Assembly (NCBI GenBank): GCA_043228905.1
Contig: JBHGNT010000120.1
Span: 1-64,000, forward strand
Origin: Azolla caroliniana
Taxonomy: Eukaryota > Polypodiophyta
Direction: 5' to 3'
Length of the DNA: 64,000 nucleotides
This document shows positions 35,331-49,201 of this stretch, piece after piece (positions within the stretch are counted from its first letter, which is position 1; every line of letters starts with the position of its first letter). The notes below the pieces were generated by a model. That model saw only the letters and a list, made by a program, of their open reading frames with translations, was not told the DNA's origin and did not search any database. A program made the translations under genes and the position numbers.

Positions 35331-36093
35331 ATTAGGATCAGGTTCCGCTTCTCGAGAATCGGAATACAACGAGACTGTTGCGCAATCAATACATGCGTGG
35401 ATCCCTTGGGGAAGGGATAACATCGCGTATTTGAACGTAATCATCGATCACGACGATGCCGTTCACATATTTCTGATGCGCATTCGCTCGAGGGAACATA
35501 TGAACAATGCCTTTCTTGCTTACGCTCGCCGTGCTCCTGTCTGGCCTGGTTTGAATACAAGCGAGTAGACGCAAGAATGTGATGACGCCCAGTCGTTGTA
35601 TGATGTGTATTTGGACGTGGTCCTCAACAAGGATGACGTCGTTTGAAATTTAGAAACAATCTACACGAAGGCCACCGCTAAGACGTCGCATGCGCGATAC
35701 TCTTCATTTGGTTAGAGTAGAATGCGCGTATTCGAGATTCAACGATGCAAATTTACGTACGAGTGGAAGAACCTAGCGGCCGGTATCATGAGACGAGAAC
35801 GGTATCTACACATCGGAGATTGACAGTTTGAGACGAAAACTCTTCTCGAAGGTCATTTGTATGGTTCATGCATGCTTTTCTATGGATTGCATTGCATGCG
35901 TCACACCGCATACCTTTATCCGATAAACCCATTTAAGCGCATCTCCGTAATGTGGCGAGTAATAGAATGGTAAGGTAAGTGACAAGAGATCCCATGAAAA
36001 ATACGATGATCAAGAAATATGATGAGAAATGAGAGATCCTATCCGATCACGTGCGAGATCTTCATTCCTTTCACGTTTCGATGAATGGTCGAA

Positions 36094-36166
36094 GATCCTA
36101 TGGCCTAATGGATAAGGCGTTGGTCTTCGAAACCAAAGATTCTAGGTTCGACCCCTAGTAGGATCG
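36094..36166 (+). tRNA. tRNA-Arg-TCG: tRNA-Arg (TCG), unit 31
   Basis: Standard gene. Confidence 0.96.
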
Positions 36167-36442
36167 GTTTAGAATCGTGACCCTAGTGTACGTCGACATC
36201 AAGAACACGACGACCAAGGATCATTCACGGAGTCATAATGCGCATCCGTCTCGACCGTCTAGAAAATGCGCGGATCTTGTATCCGCTGTTTTGGCTTAAT
36301 GGATGCATTCATTTACGAGGATGATGATGTTTAATAGGTAAAAGAAATGGAACGGTTTATCCGGCACAAATTCCTCATCAAAAGTGCATCGCATGTCCAT
36401 CGCGATCCTCAATGGAAGTACATTTTCCAATGGAAAACCGAA

Positions 36443-36515
36443 GATCCTATGGCCCAATGGATAAGGCGCTGGTCTACGAAACCAGAGATTCTAGGTTCGA
36501 TCCCTGGTAGGATCG
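36443..36515 (+). tRNA. tRNA-Arg-ACG: tRNA-Arg (ACG), unit 31
   Basis: Standard gene with C1003 flank. Confidence 0.96.
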
Positions 36516-37278
36516 ATTAGGATCAGGTTCCGCTTCTCGAGAATCGGAATACAACGAGACTGTTGCGCAATCAATACATGCGTGGATCCCTTGGGGAAGG
36601 GATAACATCGCGTATTTGAACGTAATCATCGATCACGACGATGCCGTTCACATATTTCTGATGCGCATTCGCTCGAGGGAACATATGAACAATGCCTTTC
36701 TTGCTTACGCTCGCCGTGCTCCTGTCTGGCCTGGTTTGAATACAAGCGAGTAGACGCAAGAATGTGATGACGCCCAGTCGTTGTATGATGTGTATTTGGA
36801 CGTGGTCCTCAACAAGGATGACGTCGTTTGAAATTTAGAAACAATCTACACGAAGGCCACCGCTAAGACGTCGCATGCGCGATACTCTTCATTTGGTTAG
36901 AGTAGAATGCGCGTATTCGAGATTCAACGATGCAAATTTACGTACGAGTGGAAGAACCTAGCGGCCGGTATCATGAGACGAGAACGGTATCTACACATCG
37001 GAGATTGACAGTTTGAGACGAAAACTCTTCTCGAAGGTCATTTGTATGGTTCATGCATGCTTTTCTATGGATTGCATTGCATGCGTCACACCGCATACCT
37101 TTATCCGATAAACCCATTTAAGCGCATCTCCGTAATGTGGCGAGTAATAGAATGGTAAGGTAAGTGACAAGAGATCCCATGAAAAATACGATGATCAAGA
37201 AATATGATGAGAAATGAGAGATCCTATCCGATCACGTGCGAGATCTTCATTCCTTTCACGTTTCGATGAATGGTCGAA

Positions 37279-37351
37279 GATCCTATGGCCTAATGGATAA
37301 GGCGTTGGTCTTCGAAACCAAAGATTCTAGGTTCGACCCCTAGTAGGATCG
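37279..37351 (+). tRNA. tRNA-Arg-TCG: tRNA-Arg (TCG), unit 32
   Basis: Standard gene. Confidence 0.96.
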
Positions 37352-37627
37352 GTTTAGAATCGTGACCCTAGTGTACGTCGACATCAAGAACACGACGACC
37401 AAGGATCATTCACGGAGTCATAATGCGCATCCGTCTCGACCGTCTAGAAAATGCGCGGATCTTGTATCCGCTGTTTTGGCTTAATGGATGCATTCATTTA
37501 CGAGGATGATGATGTTTAATAGGTAAAAGAAATGGAACGGTTTATCCGGCACAAATTCCTCATCAAAAGTGCATCGCATGTCCATCGCGATCCTCAATGG
37601 AAGTACATTTTCCAATGGAAAACCGAA

Positions 37628-37700
37628 GATCCTATGGCCCAATGGATAAGGCGCTGGTCTACGAAACCAGAGATTCTAGGTTCGATCCCTGGTAGGATCG
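37628..37700 (+). tRNA. tRNA-Arg-ACG: tRNA-Arg (ACG), unit 32
   Basis: Standard gene with C1003 flank. Confidence 0.96.
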
Positions 37701-38463
37701 ATTAGGATCAGGTTCCGCTTCTCGAGAATCGGAATACAACGAGACTGTTGCGCAATCAATACATGCGTGGATCCCTTGGGGAAGGGATAACATCGCGTAT
37801 TTGAACGTAATCATCGATCACGACGATGCCGTTCACATATTTCTGATGCGCATTCGCTCGAGGGAACATATGAACAATGCCTTTCTTGCTTACGCTCGCC
37901 GTGCTCCTGTCTGGCCTGGTTTGAATACAAGCGAGTAGACGCAAGAATGTGATGACGCCCAGTCGTTGTATGATGTGTATTTGGACGTGGTCCTCAACAA
38001 GGATGACGTCGTTTGAAATTTAGAAACAATCTACACGAAGGCCACCGCTAAGACGTCGCATGCGCGATACTCTTCATTTGGTTAGAGTAGAATGCGCGTA
38101 TTCGAGATTCAACGATGCAAATTTACGTACGAGTGGAAGAACCTAGCGGCCGGTATCATGAGACGAGAACGGTATCTACACATCGGAGATTGACAGTTTG
38201 AGACGAAAACTCTTCTCGAAGGTCATTTGTATGGTTCATGCATGCTTTTCTATGGATTGCATTGCATGCGTCACACCGCATACCTTTATCCGATAAACCC
38301 ATTTAAGCGCATCTCCGTAATGTGGCGAGTAATAGAATGGTAAGGTAAGTGACAAGAGATCCCATGAAAAATACGATGATCAAGAAATATGATGAGAAAT
38401 GAGAGATCCTATCCGATCACGTGCGAGATCTTCATTCCTTTCACGTTTCGATGAATGGTCGAA

Positions 38464-38536
38464 GATCCTATGGCCTAATGGATAAGGCGTTGGTCTTCGA
38501 AACCAAAGATTCTAGGTTCGACCCCTAGTAGGATCG
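38464..38536 (+). tRNA. tRNA-Arg-TCG: tRNA-Arg (TCG), unit 33
   Basis: Standard gene. Confidence 0.96.
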
Positions 38537-38812
38537 GTTTAGAATCGTGACCCTAGTGTACGTCGACATCAAGAACACGACGACCAAGGATCATTCACGG
38601 AGTCATAATGCGCATCCGTCTCGACCGTCTAGAAAATGCGCGGATCTTGTATCCGCTGTTTTGGCTTAATGGATGCATTCATTTACGAGGATGATGATGT
38701 TTAATAGGTAAAAGAAATGGAACGGTTTATCCGGCACAAATTCCTCATCAAAAGTGCATCGCATGTCCATCGCGATCCTCAATGGAAGTACATTTTCCAA
38801 TGGAAAACCGAA

Positions 38813-38885
38813 GATCCTATGGCCCAATGGATAAGGCGCTGGTCTACGAAACCAGAGATTCTAGGTTCGATCCCTGGTAGGATCG
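38813..38885 (+). tRNA. tRNA-Arg-ACG: tRNA-Arg (ACG), unit 33
   Basis: Standard gene with C1003 flank. Confidence 0.96.
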
Positions 38886-39648
38886 ATTAGGATCAGGTTC
38901 CGCTTCTCGAGAATCGGAATACAACGAGACTGTTGCGCAATCAATACATGCGTGGATCCCTTGGGGAAGGGATAACATCGCGTATTTGAACGTAATCATC
39001 GATCACGACGATGCCGTTCACATATTTCTGATGCGCATTCGCTCGAGGGAACATATGAACAATGCCTTTCTTGCTTACGCTCGCCGTGCTCCTGTCTGGC
39101 CTGGTTTGAATACAAGCGAGTAGACGCAAGAATGTGATGACGCCCAGTCGTTGTATGATGTGTATTTGGACGTGGTCCTCAACAAGGATGACGTCGTTTG
39201 AAATTTAGAAACAATCTACACGAAGGCCACCGCTAAGACGTCGCATGCGCGATACTCTTCATTTGGTTAGAGTAGAATGCGCGTATTCGAGATTCAACGA
39301 TGCAAATTTACGTACGAGTGGAAGAACCTAGCGGCCGGTATCATGAGACGAGAACGGTATCTACACATCGGAGATTGACAGTTTGAGACGAAAACTCTTC
39401 TCGAAGGTCATTTGTATGGTTCATGCATGCTTTTCTATGGATTGCATTGCATGCGTCACACCGCATACCTTTATCCGATAAACCCATTTAAGCGCATCTC
39501 CGTAATGTGGCGAGTAATAGAATGGTAAGGTAAGTGACAAGAGATCCCATGAAAAATACGATGATCAAGAAATATGATGAGAAATGAGAGATCCTATCCG
39601 ATCACGTGCGAGATCTTCATTCCTTTCACGTTTCGATGAATGGTCGAA

Positions 39649-39721
39649 GATCCTATGGCCTAATGGATAAGGCGTTGGTCTTCGAAACCAAAGATTCTAG
39701 GTTCGACCCCTAGTAGGATCG
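39649..39721 (+). tRNA. tRNA-Arg-TCG: tRNA-Arg (TCG), unit 34
   Basis: Standard gene. Confidence 0.96.
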
Positions 39722-39997
39722 GTTTAGAATCGTGACCCTAGTGTACGTCGACATCAAGAACACGACGACCAAGGATCATTCACGGAGTCATAATGCGCAT
39801 CCGTCTCGACCGTCTAGAAAATGCGCGGATCTTGTATCCGCTGTTTTGGCTTAATGGATGCATTCATTTACGAGGATGATGATGTTTAATAGGTAAAAGA
39901 AATGGAACGGTTTATCCGGCACAAATTCCTCATCAAAAGTGCATCGCATGTCCATCGCGATCCTCAATGGAAGTACATTTTCCAATGGAAAACCGAA

Positions 39998-40070
39998 GAT
40001 CCTATGGCCCAATGGATAAGGCGCTGGTCTACGAAACCAGAGATTCTAGGTTCGATCCCTGGTAGGATCG
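39998..40070 (+). tRNA. tRNA-Arg-ACG: tRNA-Arg (ACG), unit 34
   Basis: Standard gene with C1003 flank. Confidence 0.96.
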
Positions 40071-40833
40071 ATTAGGATCAGGTTCCGCTTCTCGAGAATC
40101 GGAATACAACGAGACTGTTGCGCAATCAATACATGCGTGGATCCCTTGGGGAAGGGATAACATCGCGTATTTGAACGTAATCATCGATCACGACGATGCC
40201 GTTCACATATTTCTGATGCGCATTCGCTCGAGGGAACATATGAACAATGCCTTTCTTGCTTACGCTCGCCGTGCTCCTGTCTGGCCTGGTTTGAATACAA
40301 GCGAGTAGACGCAAGAATGTGATGACGCCCAGTCGTTGTATGATGTGTATTTGGACGTGGTCCTCAACAAGGATGACGTCGTTTGAAATTTAGAAACAAT
40401 CTACACGAAGGCCACCGCTAAGACGTCGCATGCGCGATACTCTTCATTTGGTTAGAGTAGAATGCGCGTATTCGAGATTCAACGATGCAAATTTACGTAC
40501 GAGTGGAAGAACCTAGCGGCCGGTATCATGAGACGAGAACGGTATCTACACATCGGAGATTGACAGTTTGAGACGAAAACTCTTCTCGAAGGTCATTTGT
40601 ATGGTTCATGCATGCTTTTCTATGGATTGCATTGCATGCGTCACACCGCATACCTTTATCCGATAAACCCATTTAAGCGCATCTCCGTAATGTGGCGAGT
40701 AATAGAATGGTAAGGTAAGTGACAAGAGATCCCATGAAAAATACGATGATCAAGAAATATGATGAGAAATGAGAGATCCTATCCGATCACGTGCGAGATC
40801 TTCATTCCTTTCACGTTTCGATGAATGGTCGAA

Positions 40834-40906
40834 GATCCTATGGCCTAATGGATAAGGCGTTGGTCTTCGAAACCAAAGATTCTAGGTTCGACCCCTAGTA
40901 GGATCG
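40834..40906 (+). tRNA. tRNA-Arg-TCG: tRNA-Arg (TCG), unit 35
   Basis: Standard gene. Confidence 0.96.
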
Positions 40907-41182
40907 GTTTAGAATCGTGACCCTAGTGTACGTCGACATCAAGAACACGACGACCAAGGATCATTCACGGAGTCATAATGCGCATCCGTCTCGACCGTCT
41001 AGAAAATGCGCGGATCTTGTATCCGCTGTTTTGGCTTAATGGATGCATTCATTTACGAGGATGATGATGTTTAATAGGTAAAAGAAATGGAACGGTTTAT
41101 CCGGCACAAATTCCTCATCAAAAGTGCATCGCATGTCCATCGCGATCCTCAATGGAAGTACATTTTCCAATGGAAAACCGAA

Positions 41183-41255
41183 GATCCTATGGCCCAATGG
41201 ATAAGGCGCTGGTCTACGAAACCAGAGATTCTAGGTTCGATCCCTGGTAGGATCG
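41183..41255 (+). tRNA. tRNA-Arg-ACG: tRNA-Arg (ACG), unit 35
   Basis: Standard gene with C1003 flank. Confidence 0.96.
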
Positions 41256-42018
41256 ATTAGGATCAGGTTCCGCTTCTCGAGAATCGGAATACAACGAGAC
41301 TGTTGCGCAATCAATACATGCGTGGATCCCTTGGGGAAGGGATAACATCGCGTATTTGAACGTAATCATCGATCACGACGATGCCGTTCACATATTTCTG
41401 ATGCGCATTCGCTCGAGGGAACATATGAACAATGCCTTTCTTGCTTACGCTCGCCGTGCTCCTGTCTGGCCTGGTTTGAATACAAGCGAGTAGACGCAAG
41501 AATGTGATGACGCCCAGTCGTTGTATGATGTGTATTTGGACGTGGTCCTCAACAAGGATGACGTCGTTTGAAATTTAGAAACAATCTACACGAAGGCCAC
41601 CGCTAAGACGTCGCATGCGCGATACTCTTCATTTGGTTAGAGTAGAATGCGCGTATTCGAGATTCAACGATGCAAATTTACGTACGAGTGGAAGAACCTA
41701 GCGGCCGGTATCATGAGACGAGAACGGTATCTACACATCGGAGATTGACAGTTTGAGACGAAAACTCTTCTCGAAGGTCATTTGTATGGTTCATGCATGC
41801 TTTTCTATGGATTGCATTGCATGCGTCACACCGCATACCTTTATCCGATAAACCCATTTAAGCGCATCTCCGTAATGTGGCGAGTAATAGAATGGTAAGG
41901 TAAGTGACAAGAGATCCCATGAAAAATACGATGATCAAGAAATATGATGAGAAATGAGAGATCCTATCCGATCACGTGCGAGATCTTCATTCCTTTCACG
42001 TTTCGATGAATGGTCGAA

Positions 42019-42091
42019 GATCCTATGGCCTAATGGATAAGGCGTTGGTCTTCGAAACCAAAGATTCTAGGTTCGACCCCTAGTAGGATCG
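42019..42091 (+). tRNA. tRNA-Arg-TCG: tRNA-Arg (TCG), unit 36
   Basis: Standard gene. Confidence 0.96.
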
Positions 42092-42367
42092 GTTTAGAAT
42101 CGTGACCCTAGTGTACGTCGACATCAAGAACACGACGACCAAGGATCATTCACGGAGTCATAATGCGCATCCGTCTCGACCGTCTAGAAAATGCGCGGAT
42201 CTTGTATCCGCTGTTTTGGCTTAATGGATGCATTCATTTACGAGGATGATGATGTTTAATAGGTAAAAGAAATGGAACGGTTTATCCGGCACAAATTCCT
42301 CATCAAAAGTGCATCGCATGTCCATCGCGATCCTCAATGGAAGTACATTTTCCAATGGAAAACCGAA

Positions 42368-42440
42368 GATCCTATGGCCCAATGGATAAGGCGCTGGTCT
42401 ACGAAACCAGAGATTCTAGGTTCGATCCCTGGTAGGATCG
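42368..42440 (+). tRNA. tRNA-Arg-ACG: tRNA-Arg (ACG), unit 36
   Basis: Standard gene. Last unit with the C1003 flank. Confidence 0.96.
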
Positions 42441-43203
42441 ATTAGGATCAGGTTCCGCTTCTCGAGAATCGGAATACAACGAGACTGTTGCGCAATCAAT
42501 ACATGCGTGGATCCCTTGGGGAAGGGATAACATCGCGTATTTGAACGTAATCATCGATCACGACGATGCCGTTCACATATTTCTGATGCGCATTCGCTCG
42601 AGGGAACATATGAACAATGCCTTTCTTGCTTACGCTCGCCGTGCTCCTGTCTGGCCTGGTTTGAATACAAGCGAGTAGACGCAAGAATGTGATGACGCCC
42701 AGTCGTTGTATGATGTGTATTTGGACGTGGTCCTCAACAAGGATGACGTCGTTTGAAATTTAGAAACAATCTACACGAAGGCCACCGCTAAGACGTCGCA
42801 TGCGCGATACTCTTCATTTGGTTAGAGTAGAATGCGCGTATTCGAGATTCAACGATGCAAATTTACGTACGAGTGGAAGAACCTAGCGGCCGGTATCATG
42901 AGACGAGAACGGTATCTACACATCGGAGATTGACAGTTTGAGACGAAAACTCTTCTCGAAGGTCATTTGTATGGTTCATGCATGCTTTTCTATGGATTGC
43001 ATTGCATGCGTCACACCGCATACCTTTATCCGATAAACCCATTTAAGCGCATCTCCGTAATGTGGCGAGTAATAGAATGGTAAGGTAAGTGACAAGAGAT
43101 CCCATGAAAAATACGATGATCAAGAAATATGATGAGAAATGAGAGATCCTATCCGATCACGTGCGAGATCTTCATTCCTTTCACGTTTCGATGAATGGTC
43201 GAA

Positions 43204-43276
43204 GATCCTATGGCCTAATGGATAAGGCGTTGGTCTTCGAAACCAAAGATTCTAGGTTCGACCCCTAGTAGGATCG
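43204..43276 (+). tRNA. tRNA-Arg-TCG: tRNA-Arg (TCG), unit 37
   Basis: Standard gene. Confidence 0.96.
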
Positions 43277-43552
43277 GTTTAGAATCGTGACCCTAGTGTA
43301 CGTCGACATCAAGAACACGACGACCAAGGATCATTCACGGAGTCATAATGCGCATCCGTCTCGACCGTCTAGAAAATGCGCGGATCTTGTATCCGCTGTT
43401 TTGGCTTAATGGATGCATTCATTTACGAGGATGATGATGTTTAATAGGTAAAAGAAATGGAACGGTTTATCCGGCACAAATTCCTCATCAAAAGTGCATC
43501 GCATGTCCATCGCGATCCTCAATGGAAGTACATTTTCCAATGGAAAACCGAA

Positions 43553-43625
43553 GATCCTATGGCCCAATGGATAAGGCGCTGGTCTACGAAACCAGAGATT
43601 CTAGGTTCGATCCCTGGTAGGATCG
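43553..43625 (+). tRNA. tRNA-Arg-ACG: tRNA-Arg (ACG), unit 37
   Basis: Standard gene. From here to the end the flank is T1003, as in units 1-13. Confidence 0.96.
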
Positions 43626-44388
43626 ATTAGGATTAGGTTCCGCTTCTCGAGAATCGGAATACAACGAGACTGTTGCGCAATCAATACATGCGTGGATCCC
43701 TTGGGGAAGGGATAACATCGCGTATTTGAACGTAATCATCGATCACGACGATGCCGTTCACATATTTCTGATGCGCATTCGCTCGAGGGAACATATGAAC
43801 AATGCCTTTCTTGCTTACGCTCGCCGTGCTCCTGTCTGGCCTGGTTTGAATACAAGCGAGTAGACGCAAGAATGTGATGACGCCCAGTCGTTGTATGATG
43901 TGTATTTGGACGTGGTCCTCAACAAGGATGACGTCGTTTGAAATTTAGAAACAATCTACACGAAGGCCACCGCTAAGACGTCGCATGCGCGATACTCTTC
44001 ATTTGGTTAGAGTAGAATGCGCGTATTCGAGATTCAACGATGCAAATTTACGTACGAGTGGAAGAACCTAGCGGCCGGTATCATGAGACGAGAACGGTAT
44101 CTACACATCGGAGATTGACAGTTTGAGACGAAAACTCTTCTCGAAGGTCATTTGTATGGTTCATGCATGCTTTTCTATGGATTGCATTGCATGCGTCACA
44201 CCGCATACCTTTATCCGATAAACCCATTTAAGCGCATCTCCGTAATGTGGCGAGTAATAGAATGGTAAGGTAAGTGACAAGAGATCCCATGAAAAATACG
44301 ATGATCAAGAAATATGATGAGAAATGAGAGATCCTATCCGATCACGTGCGAGATCTTCATTCCTTTCACGTTTCGATGAATGGTCGAA

Positions 44389-44461
44389 GATCCTATGGCC
44401 TAATGGATAAGGCGTTGGTCTTCGAAACCAAAGATTCTAGGTTCGACCCCTAGTAGGATCG
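44389..44461 (+). tRNA. tRNA-Arg-TCG: tRNA-Arg (TCG), unit 38
   Basis: Standard gene. Confidence 0.96.
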
Positions 44462-44737
44462 GTTTAGAATCGTGACCCTAGTGTACGTCGACATCAAGAA
44501 CACGACGACCAAGGATCATTCACGGAGTCATAATGCGCATCCGTCTCGACCGTCTAGAAAATGCGCGGATCTTGTATCCGCTGTTTTGGCTTAATGGATG
44601 CATTCATTTACGAGGATGATGATGTTTAATAGGTAAAAGAAATGGAACGGTTTATCCGGCACAAATTCCTCATCAAAAGTGCATCGCATGTCCATCGCGA
44701 TCCTCAATGGAAGTACATTTTCCAATGGAAAACCGAA

Positions 44738-44810
44738 GATCCTATGGCCCAATGGATAAGGCGCTGGTCTACGAAACCAGAGATTCTAGGTTCGATCCCT
44801 GGTAGGATCG
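44738..44810 (+). tRNA. tRNA-Arg-ACG: tRNA-Arg (ACG), unit 38
   Basis: Standard gene. Confidence 0.96.
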
Positions 44811-45573
44811 ATTAGGATTAGGTTCCGCTTCTCGAGAATCGGAATACAACGAGACTGTTGCGCAATCAATACATGCGTGGATCCCTTGGGGAAGGGATAA
44901 CATCGCGTATTTGAACGTAATCATCGATCACGACGATGCCGTTCACATATTTCTGATGCGCATTCGCTCGAGGGAACATATGAACAATGCCTTTCTTGCT
45001 TACGCTCGCCGTGCTCCTGTCTGGCCTGGTTTGAATACAAGCGAGTAGACGCAAGAATGTGATGACGCCCAGTCGTTGTATGATGTGTATTTGGACGTGG
45101 TCCTCAACAAGGATGACGTCGTTTGAAATTTAGAAACAATCTACACGAAGGCCACCGCTAAGACGTCGCATGCGCGATACTCTTCATTTGGTTAGAGTAG
45201 AATGCGCGTATTCGAGATTCAACGATGCAAATTTACGTACGAGTGGAAGAACCTAGCGGCCGGTATCATGAGACGAGAACGGTATCTACACATCGGAGAT
45301 TGACAGTTTGAGACGAAAACTCTTCTCGAAGGTCATTTGTATGGTTCATGCATGCTTTTCTATGGATTGCATTGCATGCGTCACACCGCATACCTGTATC
45401 CGATAAACCCATTTAAGCGCATCTCCGTAATGTGGCGAGTAATAGAATGGTAAGGTAAGTGACAAGAGATCCCATGAAAAATACGATGATCAAGAAATAT
45501 GATGAGAAATGAGAGATCCTATCCGATCACGTGCGAGATCTTCATTCCTTTCACGTTTCGATGAATGGTCGAA

Positions 45574-45646
45574 GATCCTATGGCCTAATGGATAAGGCGT
45601 TGGTCTTCGAAACCAAAGATTCTAGGTTCGACCCCTAGTAGGATCG
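45574..45646 (+). tRNA. tRNA-Arg-TCG: tRNA-Arg (TCG), unit 39
   Basis: Standard gene. First unit with G at unit position 395 (45396). Confidence 0.96.
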
Positions 45647-45922
45647 GTTTAGAATCGTGACCCTAGTGTACGTCGACATCAAGAACACGACGACCAAGGA
45701 TCATTCACGGAGTCATAATGCGCATCCGTCTCGACCGTCTAGAAAATGCGCGGATCTTGTATCCGCTGTTTTGGCTTAATGGATGCATTCATTTACGAGG
45801 ATGATGATGTTTAATAGGTAAAAGAAATGGAACGGTTTATCCGGCACAAATTCCTCATCAAAAGTGCATCGCATGTCCATCGCGATCCTCAATGGAAGTA
45901 CATTTTCCAATGGAAAACCGAA

Positions 45923-45995
45923 GATCCTATGGCCCAATGGATAAGGCGCTGGTCTACGAAACCAGAGATTCTAGGTTCGATCCCTGGTAGGATCG
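45923..45995 (+). tRNA. tRNA-Arg-ACG: tRNA-Arg (ACG), unit 39
   Basis: Standard gene. Confidence 0.96.
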
Positions 45996-46758
45996 ATTAG
46001 GATTAGGTTCCGCTTCTCGAGAATCGGAATACAACGAGACTGTTGCGCAATCAATACATGCGTGGATCCCTTGGGGAAGGGATAACATCGCGTATTTGAA
46101 CGTAATCATCGATCACGACGATGCCGTTCACATATTTCTGATGCGCATTCGCTCGAGGGAACATATGAACAATGCCTTTCTTGCTTACGCTCGCCGTGCT
46201 CCTGTCTGGCCTGGTTTGAATACAAGCGAGTAGACGCAAGAATGTGATGACGCCCAGTCGTTGTATGATGTGTATTTGGACGTGGTCCTCAACAAGGATG
46301 ACGTCGTTTGAAATTTAGAAACAATCTACACGAAGGCCACCGCTAAGACGTCGCATGCGCGATACTCTTCATTTGGTTAGAGTAGAATGCGCGTATTCGA
46401 GATTCAACGATGCAAATTTACGTACGAGTGGAAGAACCTAGCGGCCGGTATCATGAGACGAGAACGGTATCTACACATCGGAGATTGACAGTTTGAGACG
46501 AAAACTCTTCTCGAAGGTCATTTGTATGGTTCATGCATGCTTTTCTATGGATTGCATTGCATGCGTCACACCGCATACCTGTATCCGATAAACCCATTTA
46601 AGCGCATCTCCGTAATGTGGCGAGTAATAGAATGGTAAGGTAAGTGACAAGAGATCCCATGAAAAATACGATGATCAAGAAATATGATGAGAAATGAGAG
46701 ATCCTATCCGATCACGTGCGAGATCTTCATTCCTTTCACGTTTCGATGAATGGTCGAA

Positions 46759-46831
46759 GATCCTATGGCCTAATGGATAAGGCGTTGGTCTTCGAAACCA
46801 AAGATTCTAGGTTCGACCCCTAGTAGGATCG
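46759..46831 (+). tRNA. tRNA-Arg-TCG: tRNA-Arg (TCG), unit 40
   Basis: Standard gene; G395 unit. Confidence 0.96.
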
Positions 46832-47107
46832 GTTTAGAATCGTGACCCTAGTGTACGTCGACATCAAGAACACGACGACCAAGGATCATTCACGGAGTCA
46901 TAATGCGCATCCGTCTCGACCGTCTAGAAAATGCGCGGATCTTGTATCCGCTGTTTTGGCTTAATGGATGCATTCATTTACGAGGATGATGATGTTTAAT
47001 AGGTAAAAGAAATGGAACGGTTTATCCGGCACAAATTCCTCATCAAAAGTGCATCGCATGTCCATCGCGATCCTCAATGGAAGTACATTTTCCAATGGAA
47101 AACCGAA

Positions 47108-47180
47108 GATCCTATGGCCCAATGGATAAGGCGCTGGTCTACGAAACCAGAGATTCTAGGTTCGATCCCTGGTAGGATCG
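47108..47180 (+). tRNA. tRNA-Arg-ACG: tRNA-Arg (ACG), unit 40
   Basis: Standard gene. Confidence 0.96.
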
Positions 47181-47943
47181 ATTAGGATTAGGTTCCGCTT
47201 CTCGAGAATCGGAATACAACGAGACTGTTGCGCAATCAATACATGCGTGGATCCCTTGGGGAAGGGATAACATCGCGTATTTGAACGTAATCATCGATCA
47301 CGACGATGCCGTTCACATATTTCTGATGCGCATTCGCTCGAGGGAACATATGAACAATGCCTTTCTTGCTTACGCTCGCCGTGCTCCTGTCTGGCCTGGT
47401 TTGAATACAAGCGAGTAGACGCAAGAATGTGATGACGCCCAGTCGTTGTATGATGTGTATTTGGACGTGGTCCTCAACAAGGATGACGTCGTTTGAAATT
47501 TAGAAACAATCTACACGAAGGCCACCGCTAAGACGTCGCATGCGCGATACTCTTCATTTGGTTAGAGTAGAATGCGCGTATTCGAGATTCAACGATGCAA
47601 ATTTACGTACGAGTGGAAGAACCTAGCGGCCGGTATCATGAGACGAGAACGGTATCTACACATCGGAGATTGACAGTTTGAGACGAAAACTCTTCTCGAA
47701 GGTCATTTGTATGGTTCATGCATGCTTTTCTATGGATTGCATTGCATGCGTCACACCGCATACCTGTATCCGATAAACCCATTTAAGCGCATCTCCGTAA
47801 TGTGGCGAGTAATAGAATGGTAAGGTAAGTGACAAGAGATCCCATGAAAAATACGATGATCAAGAAATATGATGAGAAATGAGAGATCCTATCCGATCAC
47901 GTGCGAGATCTTCATTCCTTTCACGTTTCGATGAATGGTCGAA

Positions 47944-48016
47944 GATCCTATGGCCTAATGGATAAGGCGTTGGTCTTCGAAACCAAAGATTCTAGGTTCG
48001 ACCCCTAGTAGGATCG
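47944..48016 (+). tRNA. tRNA-Arg-TCG: tRNA-Arg (TCG), unit 41
   Basis: Standard gene; G395 unit. Confidence 0.96.
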
Positions 48017-48292
48017 GTTTAGAATCGTGACCCTAGTGTACGTCGACATCAAGAACACGACGACCAAGGATCATTCACGGAGTCATAATGCGCATCCGTC
48101 TCGACCGTCTAGAAAATGCGCGGATCTTGTATCCGCTGTTTTGGCTTAATGGATGCATTCATTTACGAGGATGATGATGTTTAATAGGTAAAAGAAATGG
48201 AACGGTTTATCCGGCACAAATTCCTCATCAAAAGTGCATCGCATGTCCATCGCGATCCTCAATGGAAGTACATTTTCCAATGGAAAACCGAA

Positions 48293-48365
48293 GATCCTAT
48301 GGCCCAATGGATAAGGCGCTGGTCTACGAAACCAGAGATTCTAGGTTCGATCCCTGGTAGGATCG
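48293..48365 (+). tRNA. tRNA-Arg-ACG: tRNA-Arg (ACG), unit 41
   Basis: Standard gene. Confidence 0.96.
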
Positions 48366-49128
48366 ATTAGGATTAGGTTCCGCTTCTCGAGAATCGGAAT
48401 ACAACGAGACTGTTGCGCAATCAATACATGCGTGGATCCCTTGGGGAAGGGATAACATCGCGTATTTGAACGTAATCATCGATCACGACGATGCCGTTCA
48501 CATATTTCTGATGCGCATTCGCTCGAGGGAACATATGAACAATGCCTTTCTTGCTTACGCTCGCCGTGCTCCTGTCTGGCCTGGTTTGAATACAAGCGAG
48601 TAGACGCAAGAATGTGATGACGCCCAGTCGTTGTATGATGTGTATTTGGACGTGGTCCTCAACAAGGATGACGTCGTTTGAAATTTAGAAACAATCTACA
48701 CGAAGGCCACCGCTAAGACGTCGCATGCGCGATACTCTTCATTTGGTTAGAGTAGAATGCGCGTATTCGAGATTCAACGATGCAAATTTACGTACGAGTG
48801 GAAGAACCTAGCGGCCGGTATCATGAGACGAGAACGGTATCTACACATCGGAGATTGACAGTTTGAGACGAAAACTCTTCTCGAAGGTCATTTGTATGGT
48901 TCATGCATGCTTTTCTATGGATTGCATTGCATGCGTCACACCGCATACCTGTATCCGATAAACCCATTTAAGCGCATCTCCGTAATGTGGCGAGTAATAG
49001 AATGGTAAGGTAAGTGACAAGAGATCCCATGAAAAATACGATGATCAAGAAATATGATGAGAAATGAGAGATCCTATCCGATCACGTGCGAGATCTTCAT
49101 TCCTTTCACGTTTCGATGAATGGTCGAA

Positions 49129-49201
49129 GATCCTATGGCCTAATGGATAAGGCGTTGGTCTTCGAAACCAAAGATTCTAGGTTCGACCCCTAGTAGGATC
49201 G
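49129..49201 (+). tRNA. tRNA-Arg-TCG: tRNA-Arg (TCG), unit 42
   Basis: Standard gene; G395 unit. Confidence 0.96.
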
